This document shows, piece after piece, positions 1 through 8,427 of a stretch of DNA of 64,000 nucleotides. How positions within the stretch are numbered: the stretch's first letter is position 1; every line of letters begins with the position of its first letter. The DNA lies in the NCBI RefSeq assembly GCF_000685965.1, contig NZ_JMLE01000009.1, positions 62,001 to 126,000 on the forward strand. The letters run 5' to 3'. Source of the DNA: Arthrobacter sp. UNC362MFTsu5.1 (lineage in GTDB: Bacteria; Actinomycetota; Actinomycetes; Actinomycetales; Micrococcaceae). A program made the translations under genes and the position numbers. The notes beneath the pieces are model-generated. The model worked only from the letters and a program-made list of their open reading frames with translations. It did not search any database and was not told the DNA's origin.

Positions 1-554
1 TGTCCGGAGGGGTGGCACTCGACCACTGGCTCGGCACGAGCATTCGCGAGCACCACAATACCGATGTCAGCACGACGGCTGCCGACCTGCCCCGGCTGGT
101 GCATGACATTCCGGCGCCGTTTAGCGCTTGGGTTCCGTCCGGCGACGACGTGATCCCCTGGGCAAAGGCCGATATGGATGCCGATCTGCAGCCGGTCCGT
201 ATCCACGACGACGCGACGGGCGCATGGGTACTGCAGATCGACGTCGAGGACGGCACGGATCGCGTCTGGGTCTACCGTCGAGACCCACGCCTGCAGCTGC
301 CGTGGGATCGTGCCGTGATCGACGTCGACGGGATCCCGACCGGGGCGCCCGAGGTGCAGCTGGTCTGGAAGGCGCTGCGTCCCCGCCCGGAAGACGACGC
401 CGACAAGGATGCGGTGCTACCGGAGCTCTCAGACGAAGCCCGCGCCTGGTGGGAGCACGCGATTCTGACGATCCACCCGCACTCGTCGTGGTCGATCCAC
501 GTGCGTAGCCCGTTCGCTCCGGGTAAGGCCAGCTGGAACAGGACGAAACGCTAG
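1..554 (+). CDS. Nucleotidyltransferase-like protein, aminoglycoside-2''-adenylyltransferase type, 5' end outside window
   Basis: The frame is already open at the left edge and reads S-G-G-V-A-L-D-H-W-L-G, which matches the early GGWALD-x-x-LG motif of the AadB/2''-adenylyltransferase-like family, so only about the first ten to twenty codons are missing. The GTG at 12 is therefore internal. The tail VWKALRPRPEDDADKDAVLP, followed by a Trp- and His-rich C-terminus, is also typical of this family. In relatives the motif after REHH is usually D-x-D; here it reads N-T-D, so one of two expected metal-binding Asp residues appears changed. Homology to antibiotic-modifying enzymes is by family only; many members are uncharacterised and resistance is not implied. 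Confidence 0.6.
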   Translation, partial: SGGVALDHWLGTSIREHHNTDVSTTAADLPRLVHDIPAPFSAWVPSGDDVIPWAKADMDADLQPVRIHDDATGAWVLQIDVEDGTDRVWVYRRDPRLQLPWDRAVIDVDGIPTGAPEVQLVWKALRPRPEDDADKDAVLPELSDEARAWWEHAILTIHPHSSWSIHVRSPFAPGKASWNRTKR

Positions 555-749
555 TCTCCGCTTGAGCTCTCGGCATTGGGAGCCCTGACTTGCTCTGCCC
601 GCGCAGCGTCGATGAGTTGGCCTAAGATCCAACCGATTCTCAAGAGCGAGTGGCGACGCCGGGTCGCACCGTCCCCACCGACCTCTACGGCCGAACCGAT
701 GCGGCATGAGGGGGCCGTCCAAGCTTGAGACGCCCGCAGAGTGTAGCGA

Positions 750-1655
750 CTACGACCTGTATTCATCCGCCGCAACCGCATCAAGCACCAGCGAGCGGAA
801 CCATCGCTGCGCCTGCGAGAGGCTGGCCTCGCGCCGCGTATACAACTCCACCGGTGTGCTCTGCGCGGGCCAGGGCAGCTCGGCGATGCGAAGGCGGGGG
901 AACCAGCCGCAGAACACCCCCGCTACATGTCGAGGCAGCAGGACGACCAGATCTGTCGCCTCGAGCACGGCAGGCACGGTGCCGTATTCCTCCATGGTCA
1001 GCACGACCTGGGACATCAAGTCGTGTTCGGTCAGCGCCTGAACGGGATAGACATGCCCGCCACGGGCGGAAACCCGCACAAAGCGCCTCCCCTCGAACAT
1101 GTCAGGCCCGGTCCCTGGCAGTGGATGCGACCCTGACGACAGCGCCACGTATTCGACCGAACGAACGTGCGTCCTCCACAGCCGCGGTGTGGCGATCCGC
1201 GACACGGTAAGTGCCAGATCGATGGTGCCGCGGATTAGCGCGCTCTCAACCTCGTCCGAATCGAGCCGTTCTACCTGTATCCGCGGATCGGCGCCGACCC
1301 GCCCGAGGGCGGTCATGATCGGTGGGAGGAACGTCTGTTCACCGATCGAGGTGAGTCCGAGGACGAGTTCGCCGCTGAATCCGGTCGGTTCGAACACGTC
1401 CGATCCCATGACGGTCGCGTCTATCTGTGCCAGGGCGTTGTGCAGGGGCCCAAACAACTGCGTCGCCTTCGCGGTCGGCACCATGTCGTTCCCTTCGCGA
1501 CGGAACAGCTCGTCGCCGAACCGCTCCCTGAGCCGCTTCAGGGAATAGCTGACCGTGGGCTGTGTCACGTGTAGGCGCCTGGCGGCGCCCGTGACGCTGC
1601 GCAGCTCGTAGAGCGTGACGAATGTCCGGAGCTGGTTGAGGTCGGTGAACGTCAT
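750..1655 (-). CDS. LysR-family transcriptional regulator
   Basis: 301 residues, normal for a LysR regulator. The N-terminal winged helix-turn-helix spans roughly residues 5-65 (motif SVTGAARRLHVTQPTVSYSL), followed by a linker helix and a periplasmic-binding-like effector domain starting near residue 90 (LVLGLTSIGEQTFLPPIM). It is transcribed divergently from the protocatechuate operon, with about 140 bp between the two starts, the classic arrangement for a LysR activator of an aromatic pathway. The effector is probably protocatechuate or a downstream intermediate, but that is inference from position only. Confidence 0.9.
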   Translation of the reverse strand: MTFTDLNQLRTFVTLYELRSVTGAARRLHVTQPTVSYSLKRLRERFGDELFRREGNDMVPTAKATQLFGPLHNALAQIDATVMGSDVFEPTGFSGELVLGLTSIGEQTFLPPIMTALGRVGADPRIQVERLDSDEVESALIRGTIDLALTVSRIATPRLWRTHVRSVEYVALSSGSHPLPGTGPDMFEGRRFVRVSARGGHVYPVQALTEHDLMSQVVLTMEEYGTVPAVLEATDLVVLLPRHVAGVFCGWFPRLRIAELPWPAQSTPVELYTRREASLSQAQRWFRSLVLDAVAADEYRS

Positions 1656-1798
1656 GCCATAGATGATATCAATGGCTTTGTCTTTGCATATCTATTGGAC
1701 CACAGTGGCGAACACCCCTAGAGTCGATTTGGGGCAGCACTGATCCAACGAAGTGCAGCTACTCGCACCGCTAACACTTAGTGACAAGGACGACACGC
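1656..1798. promoter_or_regulatory. Divergent promoter/operator region between LysR gene and ligJ
   Basis: This 143-bp gap serves two divergent genes. It carries an imperfect dyad: ATAGATGATAT at 1659-1669 opposes ATATCTAT at 1688-1695, with a small perfect palindrome TGATATCA at 1664-1671 inside. AT-rich dyads next to the regulator start are typical LysR recognition and activation sites. No promoter hexamers can be assigned firmly. Confidence 0.5.
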
Positions 1799-2827
1799 GT
1801 GATTATCGACATCCACGGCCACTACACCACAGCTCCAACACGGCTCGGAGCCTGGCGTGATCTGCAGATCGCATTCACTGAAGGACGCGCGGACGCTCCT
1901 GACCCTGCGACCCTGCGCATCAGCGATGACGATGTCCGTGAGACCATCGAGGCCAACCAGCTCAAGCTCATGAACGAGCGCGGCAGCGACGTCACAGTCT
2001 TCAGCCCTCGTGCCTCGTTCATGGCGCACCACATCGGAGACCTCGCTGTGAGCGAGACCTGGGCCCGGATCTGCAACGACTTGTGCGCCCGCGTCAGCGA
2101 GCTCTACCCCGAACGCTTCCTGGTGGGGGCGATGCTCCCTCAGTCCCCCGGTGCTGATCCCGCGACGAGCGTTGCCGAGCTTACTCGCGCCGTCGAGGAA
2201 CTCGGCGCTGTCACCGTGAACCTGAACCCCGACCCGTCCGGCGGCAACTGGACGTCCCCGCCGCTGACCGATCGCTCGTGGTACCCGATATACGAGAAAC
2301 TCGTCGAATACGAGATCCCGGCGATGGTGCACGTCAGCACGTCGTGCAACCCTGCCTTCCACACGACCGGAGCGCACTACCTCAACGCCGACACCACCGC
2401 GTTCATGCAACTGCTCCAGGGCGACCTGTTCCGCGACTTCCCCGATTTGAAGCTCGTGATCCCTCACGGCGGCGGCGCCGTTCCCTACCACTGGGGGCGC
2501 TTCCGTGGGCTCGCAATGGCGCTGGGCAAGCCCGAAATCGAGGAGCACCTGCTGAACAACGTGTTCTTCGACACCTGCGTGTACCACCAGCCGGGCATCG
2601 ACCTTCTCACCAAGGTCGTCCCGACCGACAACATCCTCTTCGCGAGCGAGATGATCGGCGCCGTCCGCGACGTCGACCCGCGCAGCGGACACTACTTCGA
2701 CGACACCAAGCGGTACGTCGACGCCACCACGAACCTGAACGACGCGCAGCGCGCGCAGGTGTTCGAAGCCAACGCCCGCCGTGTCTACCCACGGCTTGAC
2801 CGCGCCCTTAATGCGCGCGGACTCTGA
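1799..2827 (+). CDS. ligJ: 4-oxalomesaconate hydratase (LigJ, amidohydrolase superfamily)
   Basis: Adds water to the tautomerised 4-oxalomesaconate to give 4-carboxy-4-hydroxy-2-oxoadipate, the penultimate step of the protocatechuate 4,5-cleavage pathway. The protein resembles LigJ along its whole length: metal motif DIHGHY at the N-terminus, ETIEANQLKLMNERGSD, VHVSTSCNPAFH, PHGGGAVPYHWGRFRGLA and FASEMIGAVR. I chose the GTG at 1799 rather than the GTG at 1781: the former has AAGGA (1786-1790) eight bases upstream and starts the protein directly with MIIDIHGHY, as in relatives, while the latter has no ribosome-binding site. First gene of the operon; ligK follows after 12 bp. Confidence 0.92.
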   Translation: MIIDIHGHYTTAPTRLGAWRDLQIAFTEGRADAPDPATLRISDDDVRETIEANQLKLMNERGSDVTVFSPRASFMAHHIGDLAVSETWARICNDLCARVSELYPERFLVGAMLPQSPGADPATSVAELTRAVEELGAVTVNLNPDPSGGNWTSPPLTDRSWYPIYEKLVEYEIPAMVHVSTSCNPAFHTTGAHYLNADTTAFMQLLQGDLFRDFPDLKLVIPHGGGAVPYHWGRFRGLAMALGKPEIEEHLLNNVFFDTCVYHQPGIDLLTKVVPTDNILFASEMIGAVRDVDPRSGHYFDDTKRYVDATTNLNDAQRAQVFEANARRVYPRLDRALNARGL

Positions 2828-2839
2828 AAGGACCATCAA

Positions 2840-3532
2840 ATGCGACTGAACAACCTCGGCATCGTCCGCACCAACATCGAACGTCCGGATCCCGCGGACG
2901 TCAAACGGCTTTCGCAGTTCGGCGTCGCCACTATCCACGAGGCGATGGGGCGAGTCGGGCTCCTGCGCCCCTATATCAGGCCGGCCTACACCGGCGCTAA
3001 GCTATGCGGCCCGGCCGTGACGGTGCTGCTGCAGCCTGGTGACAACTGGATGTTCCACGTCGCCGCCGAGCAGGTGCAGGAAGGCGACGTGATCGTCGCC
3101 GGCTGCACCACCGAGAGTGAAGACGGCTTCTTCGGTGAGCTGCTCGCGACTTCGCTCATCGCGCGCGGCTGCAAGGGCCTCGTCATCGACGGCGGCGTGC
3201 GCGACGTCGCCGACCTCGAGAGGCTGGACTTCCCGGTATTCTCTCGCGCGATCAACTCGAAGGGCACCGTCAAGGCGACCCTCGGATCGGTGAATATCCC
3301 CGTAGTGGTCGCGAACGCCGTGGTGAACCCTGGCGACGTGGTCGTGGCCGATGTCGACGGCGTCGTGGTTGTCCCGCGCGAGCTTGTCGGAGCGGTGGCA
3401 GACGCCAGCCAGAAGCGCGAGGATAACGAGGAGGCCAAGCGTCAGCAGTTCCGCGACGGCGTGCTGGGCCTCGATATCTACAACATGCGCGAGCCGCTGG
3501 CCAAGGCCGGCCTCGAGTACGTGGAGGCATGA
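2840..3532 (+). CDS. ligK: 4-carboxy-4-hydroxy-2-oxoadipate aldolase (LigK, RraA-like fold)
   Basis: Cleaves 4-carboxy-4-hydroxy-2-oxoadipate to pyruvate and oxaloacetate; enzymes of this class also decarboxylate oxaloacetate. The 230-residue length is typical. The RraA-like core includes GELLATSLIARGCKGLVIDG followed by GVRDVADLE, containing the Arg-Asp pair that contacts substrate and Mg2+. AAAGGA ahead of the ATG provides a ribosome-binding site. The stop overlaps the start of ligI by ATGA, so translation is probably coupled. Confidence 0.93.
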   Translation: MRLNNLGIVRTNIERPDPADVKRLSQFGVATIHEAMGRVGLLRPYIRPAYTGAKLCGPAVTVLLQPGDNWMFHVAAEQVQEGDVIVAGCTTESEDGFFGELLATSLIARGCKGLVIDGGVRDVADLERLDFPVFSRAINSKGTVKATLGSVNIPVVVANAVVNPGDVVVADVDGVVVVPRELVGAVADASQKREDNEEAKRQQFRDGVLGLDIYNMREPLAKAGLEYVEA

Positions 3533-4473
3533 GCATTATGGCGCACGGGGACACAAGCGGCGGCTTCGAAAAGTCGCCCGGATGGCTCGACTGGTACGAC
3601 GGGCCCTCGACTCCGACGTTCCGCGTGCCCGCAGGCGCGGTGGACGCGCACTGCCACGTCTTCGGACCGGGTGAGCAGTTCCCGTACGCGCCGGAGCGCA
3701 AGTACACTCCGTGCGACGCCTCGGCTGAGCAGCTGTTTGCGCTGCGCGACCACCTCGGCTTCGAGCGCAACGTGATCGTGCAGGCCACCTGCCACGGTGC
3801 CGACAACCGCGCCCTCGTCGACGCGCTGCAGCGCAGCGAGGGTCGCGCCCGCGGTGTCGCCACGGTTCGCCGCGACGTGACCGATGAGGAGCTCGCCGAG
3901 TTGCACGCCGCCGGCGTCCGGGGCGTGCGCTTCAACTTCGTAAAGCGTCTGGTCGACCGGGTGCCGACCGAGTCGCTCGACGCGATTGTCGCGAAGATCG
4001 CCCCGCTCGGCTGGCACGTGGTCATCTACTTCGAGGCCGAGGATCTGCCCGAGCTGTACAACTTCTTCTCGGCGATCCCCACCGACCTCGTCGTCGACCA
4101 CATGGGTCGCCCCGACGTGACCAAAGACCCGAACGGTCCCGAGTTCGAGCTGTTCCTGCGCTTCATGCGGGAAAACCCGAACGTCTGGACCAAGGTTTCC
4201 TGCCCCGAGCGACTCTCGAGCAGCGGCCCGCGCGCGCTCGACGGCGAGCAAAATGCGTACACCGATGTCGTGCCGTTCGCGCGTCGCGTCGTCGAGGAGT
4301 TCCCCGATCGCGTGCTCTGGGGCACCGATTGGCCGCACCCGAACCTGAAGGATCACATGCCCGACGACGGGCTCCTGGTCGACTTCATCCCGCACATCGC
4401 ACCGACCCCCGAACTGCAGCACAAGCTGCTCGTAGACAATCCCGCCCGCCTCTACTGGCCCGAAGGAGTATGA
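3529..4473 (+). CDS. ligI: 2-pyrone-4,6-dicarboxylate hydrolase (LigI)
   Basis: Opens the 2-pyrone-4,6-dicarboxylate lactone to 4-oxalomesaconate. It is an amidohydrolase-superfamily member of 314 residues with the motifs VDAHCHVFGP, VRFNFVKRLVD, VVDHMGRPDV and WGTDWPHPNL, which hold the conserved His and Asp residues of this family. The start is the ATG at 3529 inside the ligK stop (ATGA overlap); a second ATG three codons on is possible. ligAB begins two bases after its stop. Confidence 0.93.
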   Translation: MSIMAHGDTSGGFEKSPGWLDWYDGPSTPTFRVPAGAVDAHCHVFGPGEQFPYAPERKYTPCDASAEQLFALRDHLGFERNVIVQATCHGADNRALVDALQRSEGRARGVATVRRDVTDEELAELHAAGVRGVRFNFVKRLVDRVPTESLDAIVAKIAPLGWHVVIYFEAEDLPELYNFFSAIPTDLVVDHMGRPDVTKDPNGPEFELFLRFMRENPNVWTKVSCPERLSSSGPRALDGEQNAYTDVVPFARRVVEEFPDRVLWGTDWPHPNLKDHMPDDGLLVDFIPHIAPTPELQHKLLVDNPARLYWPEGV

Positions 4474-4474
4474 C

Positions 4475-5776
4475 ATGACGCTCGACAAACCGTACAAAGA
4501 CGTACCCGGCACCATCATTTTCGATGCTGAGATGGCCCGCAAGGGTTACCACCTCAACCAGTTCTCGATGTCGCTGATGAAGCCCGAGAACCGCGAGCGC
4601 TACCTCGCCGACCGCGAGGCCTATCTCGACGAGTGGCCGCTGAGCCCCGCCCAGCGGCAGGCGGTGCTCGACATGGACCTGAACGCCATGATGGCCGAGG
4701 GCGGCAACATCTACTTCCTCAGCAAGATCGGCGCCACGCACGGCCTGAGCTTCCAGCAGATGGCTGGCTCGATGACCGGCATGAGCGAGGCCGCCTACCG
4801 CGACATGATGATCGGCGGTGGCCGTCGCCCCGAGGGTGTGCGGCTGAAGGATCTCGACGGATGGACCCCTCCCGCGCCGGCCGAGAAGTCCGAGGTCATG
4901 CGCCCCGATGCGCCGGCGAAGTACACGTCTGCGTTGTTCACCTCGCACGTGCCTGCGATCGGCGCGGCGATGGATCACGGCAAGACCGAGGAGCCCTACT
5001 GGAAGAAGGTGTTCAGCGGCTACGAGTGGACCCGCAAGTGGGCCAAGGAGAACACCCCCGACGTCGTGATCCTTGTCTACAACGACCACGCCACCGCGTT
5101 CGACTCGTCGATCATCCCCACCTTCGTGCTGGGCACCGGCGCGGAGTACCCGGTCGCGGACGAGGGCTATGGCCCCCGCCCTGTGCCCGACGTCAAAGGC
5201 TATCCCGAGTTGGCCGCACACATCGCCCAGTCCGTGATCCAGGATGACTTCGACCTCACGCTCGTCAACGAGATGGTCGTGGACCACGGGCTTACGGTGC
5301 CGCTGTCGCTCGTGTATGGCGATGTCGAGGAATGGCCCGTCAGGGTCATCCCCCTCGCCGTAAACGTGGTGCAGTACCCGGTGCCGTCCGGACGTCGCTG
5401 CTACGAACTCGGGCGTGCGCTCCGCCGTGCGCTGGACAAGTGGGACGGCGAGCCGCTCAATGTGCAAATTTGGGGAACCGGCGGCATGAGCCACCAGCTG
5501 CAGGGCCCGCGCGCCGGCCTCATTAACGAGGAGTGGGACAACGCATTCCTTGACCACCTCATCGCCGACCCCGTAGGCCTGACAGAATGGCAGCACATGG
5601 AGTACGTCGACGAGGCCGGCTCCGAGGGCATCGAGCTGGTCGACTGGCTCATCGCGCGCGGTGCGATGGATGATCAGTTCCAAGGCGAGAGCCCCGAGGT
5701 GAACCACCGCTTTTACCACGTGCCGGCGTCGAACACCGCCGTCGGCCACCTTGTTCTCACGAACCCGACCGACTGA
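4475..5776 (+). CDS. ligAB: Protocatechuate 4,5-dioxygenase, alpha and beta subunits fused (LigAB)
   Basis: Extradiol Fe(II) dioxygenase that opens protocatechuate to 4-carboxy-2-hydroxymuconate-6-semialdehyde. The 433-residue protein is a fusion. Residues about 1-120 match the small LigA subunit (DAEMARKGYHLNQFSMSLMK, MAEGGNIYFLSKIGATHGLS). A linker of about 30 residues follows (GWTPPAPAEK). The remainder matches the catalytic LigB subunit: SHVPAIGAAMD and YNDHATAFDSS carry the iron-binding His candidates, and IWGTGGMSHQLQGPRAG is the conserved C-terminal motif. In Sphingobium and Comamonas the two subunits are separate genes. GAAGGAG lies just upstream. Confidence 0.93.
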   Translation: MTLDKPYKDVPGTIIFDAEMARKGYHLNQFSMSLMKPENRERYLADREAYLDEWPLSPAQRQAVLDMDLNAMMAEGGNIYFLSKIGATHGLSFQQMAGSMTGMSEAAYRDMMIGGGRRPEGVRLKDLDGWTPPAPAEKSEVMRPDAPAKYTSALFTSHVPAIGAAMDHGKTEEPYWKKVFSGYEWTRKWAKENTPDVVILVYNDHATAFDSSIIPTFVLGTGAEYPVADEGYGPRPVPDVKGYPELAAHIAQSVIQDDFDLTLVNEMVVDHGLTVPLSLVYGDVEEWPVRVIPLAVNVVQYPVPSGRRCYELGRALRRALDKWDGEPLNVQIWGTGGMSHQLQGPRAGLINEEWDNAFLDHLIADPVGLTEWQHMEYVDEAGSEGIELVDWLIARGAMDDQFQGESPEVNHRFYHVPASNTAVGHLVLTNPTD

Positions 5777-5807
5777 CCGCATCCGCATCCGCAACTAAGG
5801 AGCCCCC

Positions 5808-6761
5808 ATGACTGACAAGATCCGTGTGGCCGTCGTCGGCGCCGCAGGCGCCTTCGGCATGAAACATCTCGACGGCCTGATGAACATCCCCGATGCCGAG
5901 GTGACCGTCGTCAGCGGCACGCGGCCCGAACCGACCCGGGCAGTTGCCGAGAAATACGGCGTCGAGAACGCCGTTGTCGGCCTGGACGCCGTGCTCGAGC
6001 GCGACGACGTCGACGCAGTGATCCTTGCGACGCCCACGGGGCTCCACGCGTCTCAGACCCAGGCGGTACTCGCCGCCGGCAAGCACGTGCAGGTCGAGAT
6101 TCCGCTGGCCGACTCGCTCGCGGATGCCGAGGCAGCGCTTGAGGCGGCTGAATCATCCAATCGCGTCGCAATGGTCGGCCACACCCGCCGCTTCAACCCC
6201 TCGCACCAGTTGGTACATAACCGGATCGCGTCGGGCGAGTTCAACGTGCAGCAAATGGACGTGCAGACGTACTTCTTCCGCCGCAGCAACACGAACGCGA
6301 AGGGCGAGGCCCGGTCCTGGACGGACCACCTGCTGTGGCATCATGCCGCGCACACCGTCGACTTGTTCGCCTACCAGGCAGGCAAGATCGTGCAGGCGAA
6401 CGCGGTCCAGGGCCCGATCCACCCCGAACTCGGCATCGCGATGGACATGTCGATCCAGCTCAAGAGCGAGTCGGGCGCGATCTGTACGCTGTCGCTGTCG
6501 TTCAACAACAACGGCCCGTTCGGCACGTTCTTCCGCTACATCGGCGACACCGAGACTTACATCGCGCGTTACGACGATCTCTACAACGGCCGTGAGGAGC
6601 CGATAGACGTGTCGCATGTCGCCGTAAGCATGAACGGTATTGAGCTGCAGGATCGTGAATTCATCTCTGCTATCCGCGAGGGACGCGAGCCGAATTCGTC
6701 GCTTCGCCAGGTGATCGACTGCTACCGAGTTCTCGGCTCGCTTGAGAAGCAGCTGGCGTGA
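5808..6761 (+). CDS. ligC: 4-carboxy-2-hydroxymuconate-6-semialdehyde dehydrogenase (LigC)
   Basis: Oxidises the hemiacetal form of the ring-cleavage product to 2-pyrone-4,6-dicarboxylate with NADP+. It belongs to the Gfo/Idh/MocA oxidoreductases: an N-terminal Rossmann fold begins VAVVGAAGAFGMKHLDGL, and the C-terminal part carries LWHHAAHTVDLFAYQ. The 317-residue length matches LigC. AAGGAG sits seven bases before the ATG. The stop overlaps the next start (GTGA). Confidence 0.92.
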   Translation: MTDKIRVAVVGAAGAFGMKHLDGLMNIPDAEVTVVSGTRPEPTRAVAEKYGVENAVVGLDAVLERDDVDAVILATPTGLHASQTQAVLAAGKHVQVEIPLADSLADAEAALEAAESSNRVAMVGHTRRFNPSHQLVHNRIASGEFNVQQMDVQTYFFRRSNTNAKGEARSWTDHLLWHHAAHTVDLFAYQAGKIVQANAVQGPIHPELGIAMDMSIQLKSESGAICTLSLSFNNNGPFGTFFRYIGDTETYIARYDDLYNGREEPIDVSHVAVSMNGIELQDREFISAIREGREPNSSLRQVIDCYRVLGSLEKQLA

Positions 6762-7732
6762 GGCTACCACCCACCGGTCTGGGCTGTATGTCGCTGAGCC
6801 ACGCGTACGGCGTCCCCCCTTCCCGTGACGAGGGGCTGGCGATGCTGCGCGCCGCTCTCGATGAAGGCATCGGGATGCTCGACACGGCAACACTGTATGG
6901 CGGCGGCCGCAACGAAGAGCTTGTAGGTGCTGCGATCGCGGGGCGCCGCGATGAGGTCTTCCTGGCGAGTAAGTGCGGGATGGCGTCCGTCGATGGCGTG
7001 AAAGTCATCGATGGACGTCCCGATACGCTGCGCGCACAGGTCGATGCTTCGCTGACCCGCCTTGGCGTCGATTACATCGATCTGTACTACCTTCACCGGT
7101 GGGACAAGAAAGTGCCGATCGGCGATAGCGTCGGGGCGTTGGCCGAGATGGTCGCCGCGGGCAAGATCGGCGCAATCGGCCTGTCCGAGGTGTCGGTCGC
7201 GCGACTGCGCGAGGCGCAGGCAGTCACCCCTATCGCGGCCGTGCAGAACGAGTACTCGTTGTGGAGTCGCAATGCCGAGCTTGGCATGCTGGACGCCACC
7301 CGCGAGGACGGCGTGACTCTTGTTGCGTTTTCGCCGGTCGCAAGGGGTTTCCTCGCCGATGCAATCAAGGACCCAGGTGAGCTGTCCCAGAACGACATCC
7401 GCCGCGGCATGCCGCGCTTCCAGCTCGACCACTGGGGTGCGAATGCGGCGCTGCTGGCCTCCTGGCGTCAGCTGGCTGCGGAGGCCGGTTGCACCCCAGC
7501 ACAGCTCGCGCTGGCCTGGCTGCGCTCCCGCGGAGATCACGTTCTGCCGATCCCGGGAACAACGAGCGTCGCGCACCTGCGTGAGAACATGGCGGCGGCC
7601 GACATCACTGTCGACGGCGCGCTGCTGACGCGGGCCGGCGAGCTGATTGGCACGGATACCATCTCTGGCGCGCGATATGCGCCAGCCTCTGCTGCCGAAG
7701 TAGACGCCGAGACTTTCGAGGATGCCGCATGA
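6758..7732 (+). CDS. Aldo/keto reductase in the protocatechuate operon
   Basis: A 324-residue aldo/keto reductase with the expected tetrad: Asp and Tyr in MLDTATLYGGG, Lys in FLASKCG and His in LYYLHRWD. The C-terminus has the NADPH-contacting IPGTTSVAHLRENMAA. It starts with a GTG overlapping the ligC stop and overlaps the next gene by ATGA, so it is an integral operon member. The standard 4,5-cleavage pathway needs no such enzyme. It may feed an aldehyde or keto compound into the pathway or remove a by-product; the substrate cannot be read from sequence. Confidence 0.8.
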   Translation: MRLPPTGLGCMSLSHAYGVPPSRDEGLAMLRAALDEGIGMLDTATLYGGGRNEELVGAAIAGRRDEVFLASKCGMASVDGVKVIDGRPDTLRAQVDASLTRLGVDYIDLYYLHRWDKKVPIGDSVGALAEMVAAGKIGAIGLSEVSVARLREAQAVTPIAAVQNEYSLWSRNAELGMLDATREDGVTLVAFSPVARGFLADAIKDPGELSQNDIRRGMPRFQLDHWGANAALLASWRQLAAEAGCTPAQLALAWLRSRGDHVLPIPGTTSVAHLRENMAAADITVDGALLTRAGELIGTDTISGARYAPASAAEVDAETFEDAA

Positions 7733-8427
7733 GGGCGATCTCGTCGATGGCCACCCGCCAAGTTCTCGCCGACCTCGCTGAAGCTGCAGCCGGGGCGGGG
7801 CTGCCGCTTCTGCAGCTCGAATCCGAAGGCGGAGTGAACGCCGCCCGGCGGGTGACCGCCGGCGAGCCGTTCGACCTTGTGTTCCTCGCCGAGGACGCTC
7901 TCCAACGCCTCGCTGCCGAGGGGCACGTCGATCCGGCAACCATCGCCCCGATCGTACTGTCGGAGGTCGCCGTAGGCGTGCCCACACGTAGCGCCGATGC
8001 AGCCACATGTTCCGAAGGCACGGCCTTTGCGAATGCCGATGAGCTTCGCAGCGCCCTGCGCACGGCATCCCGCATCGGATACTCCACCGGTCCGAGCGGC
8101 ACCGAACTGTTGCGAATGATCGACCACTGGGGCATGACCGATGAGGTCCGCGACCGGCTGGTGCAGGCCCGTCCAGGCGTGCCCGTGGCGCGCCTGCTCG
8201 CCGAGGGCGAGGTCGATCTCGGCCTGCAGCAGCTCAGCGAGTTGGTGGGGCAGCCCGGCGTGCGCATCCTCGGCGTCCTCCCCGCCGACTGCGCGATCAG
8301 CACGGTCTTCGCGGGTGCTGTCGCGACATCCTCCAGCGACGCGGCAGGCGCTGCGGAAGTGTTGGCCTTCTTCCGATCCGACCTCGCGGCGTCCATCAAG
8401 TCCTCGCACAGCTTTGGCGCGCCCTGA
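7729..8427 (+). CDS. ModA-like substrate-binding-fold protein without visible signal peptide, last gene of operon
   Basis: 232 residues resembling the type II periplasmic binding fold of molybdate-binding ModA relatives (FDLVFLAEDALQRLAAEGHV; IGYSTGPSGTELLRMIDHWG; LGLQQLSELV). The N-terminus (MRAISSMATRQVLADLAEAA) has no hydrophobic signal sequence or lipobox, and no ABC permease or ATPase genes are nearby, so it is probably cytoplasmic and not a transporter part. It overlaps the aldo/keto reductase by ATGA. Because the pathway's 4-oxalomesaconate tautomerase is otherwise missing, this gene and the reductase are candidates for unassigned roles, but no family evidence ties either to tautomerisation. 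Confidence 0.65.
   Translation: MRAISSMATRQVLADLAEAAAGAGLPLLQLESEGGVNAARRVTAGEPFDLVFLAEDALQRLAAEGHVDPATIAPIVLSEVAVGVPTRSADAATCSEGTAFANADELRSALRTASRIGYSTGPSGTELLRMIDHWGMTDEVRDRLVQARPGVPVARLLAEGEVDLGLQQLSELVGQPGVRILGVLPADCAISTVFAGAVATSSSDAAGAAEVLAFFRSDLAASIKSSHSFGAP

Noticed and set aside
6764..8068. 434-codon minus-strand frame in the protocatechuate operon
   Set aside because: Opposite the aldo/keto reductase and ModA-like genes, both of which have family motifs and couple to their neighbours.
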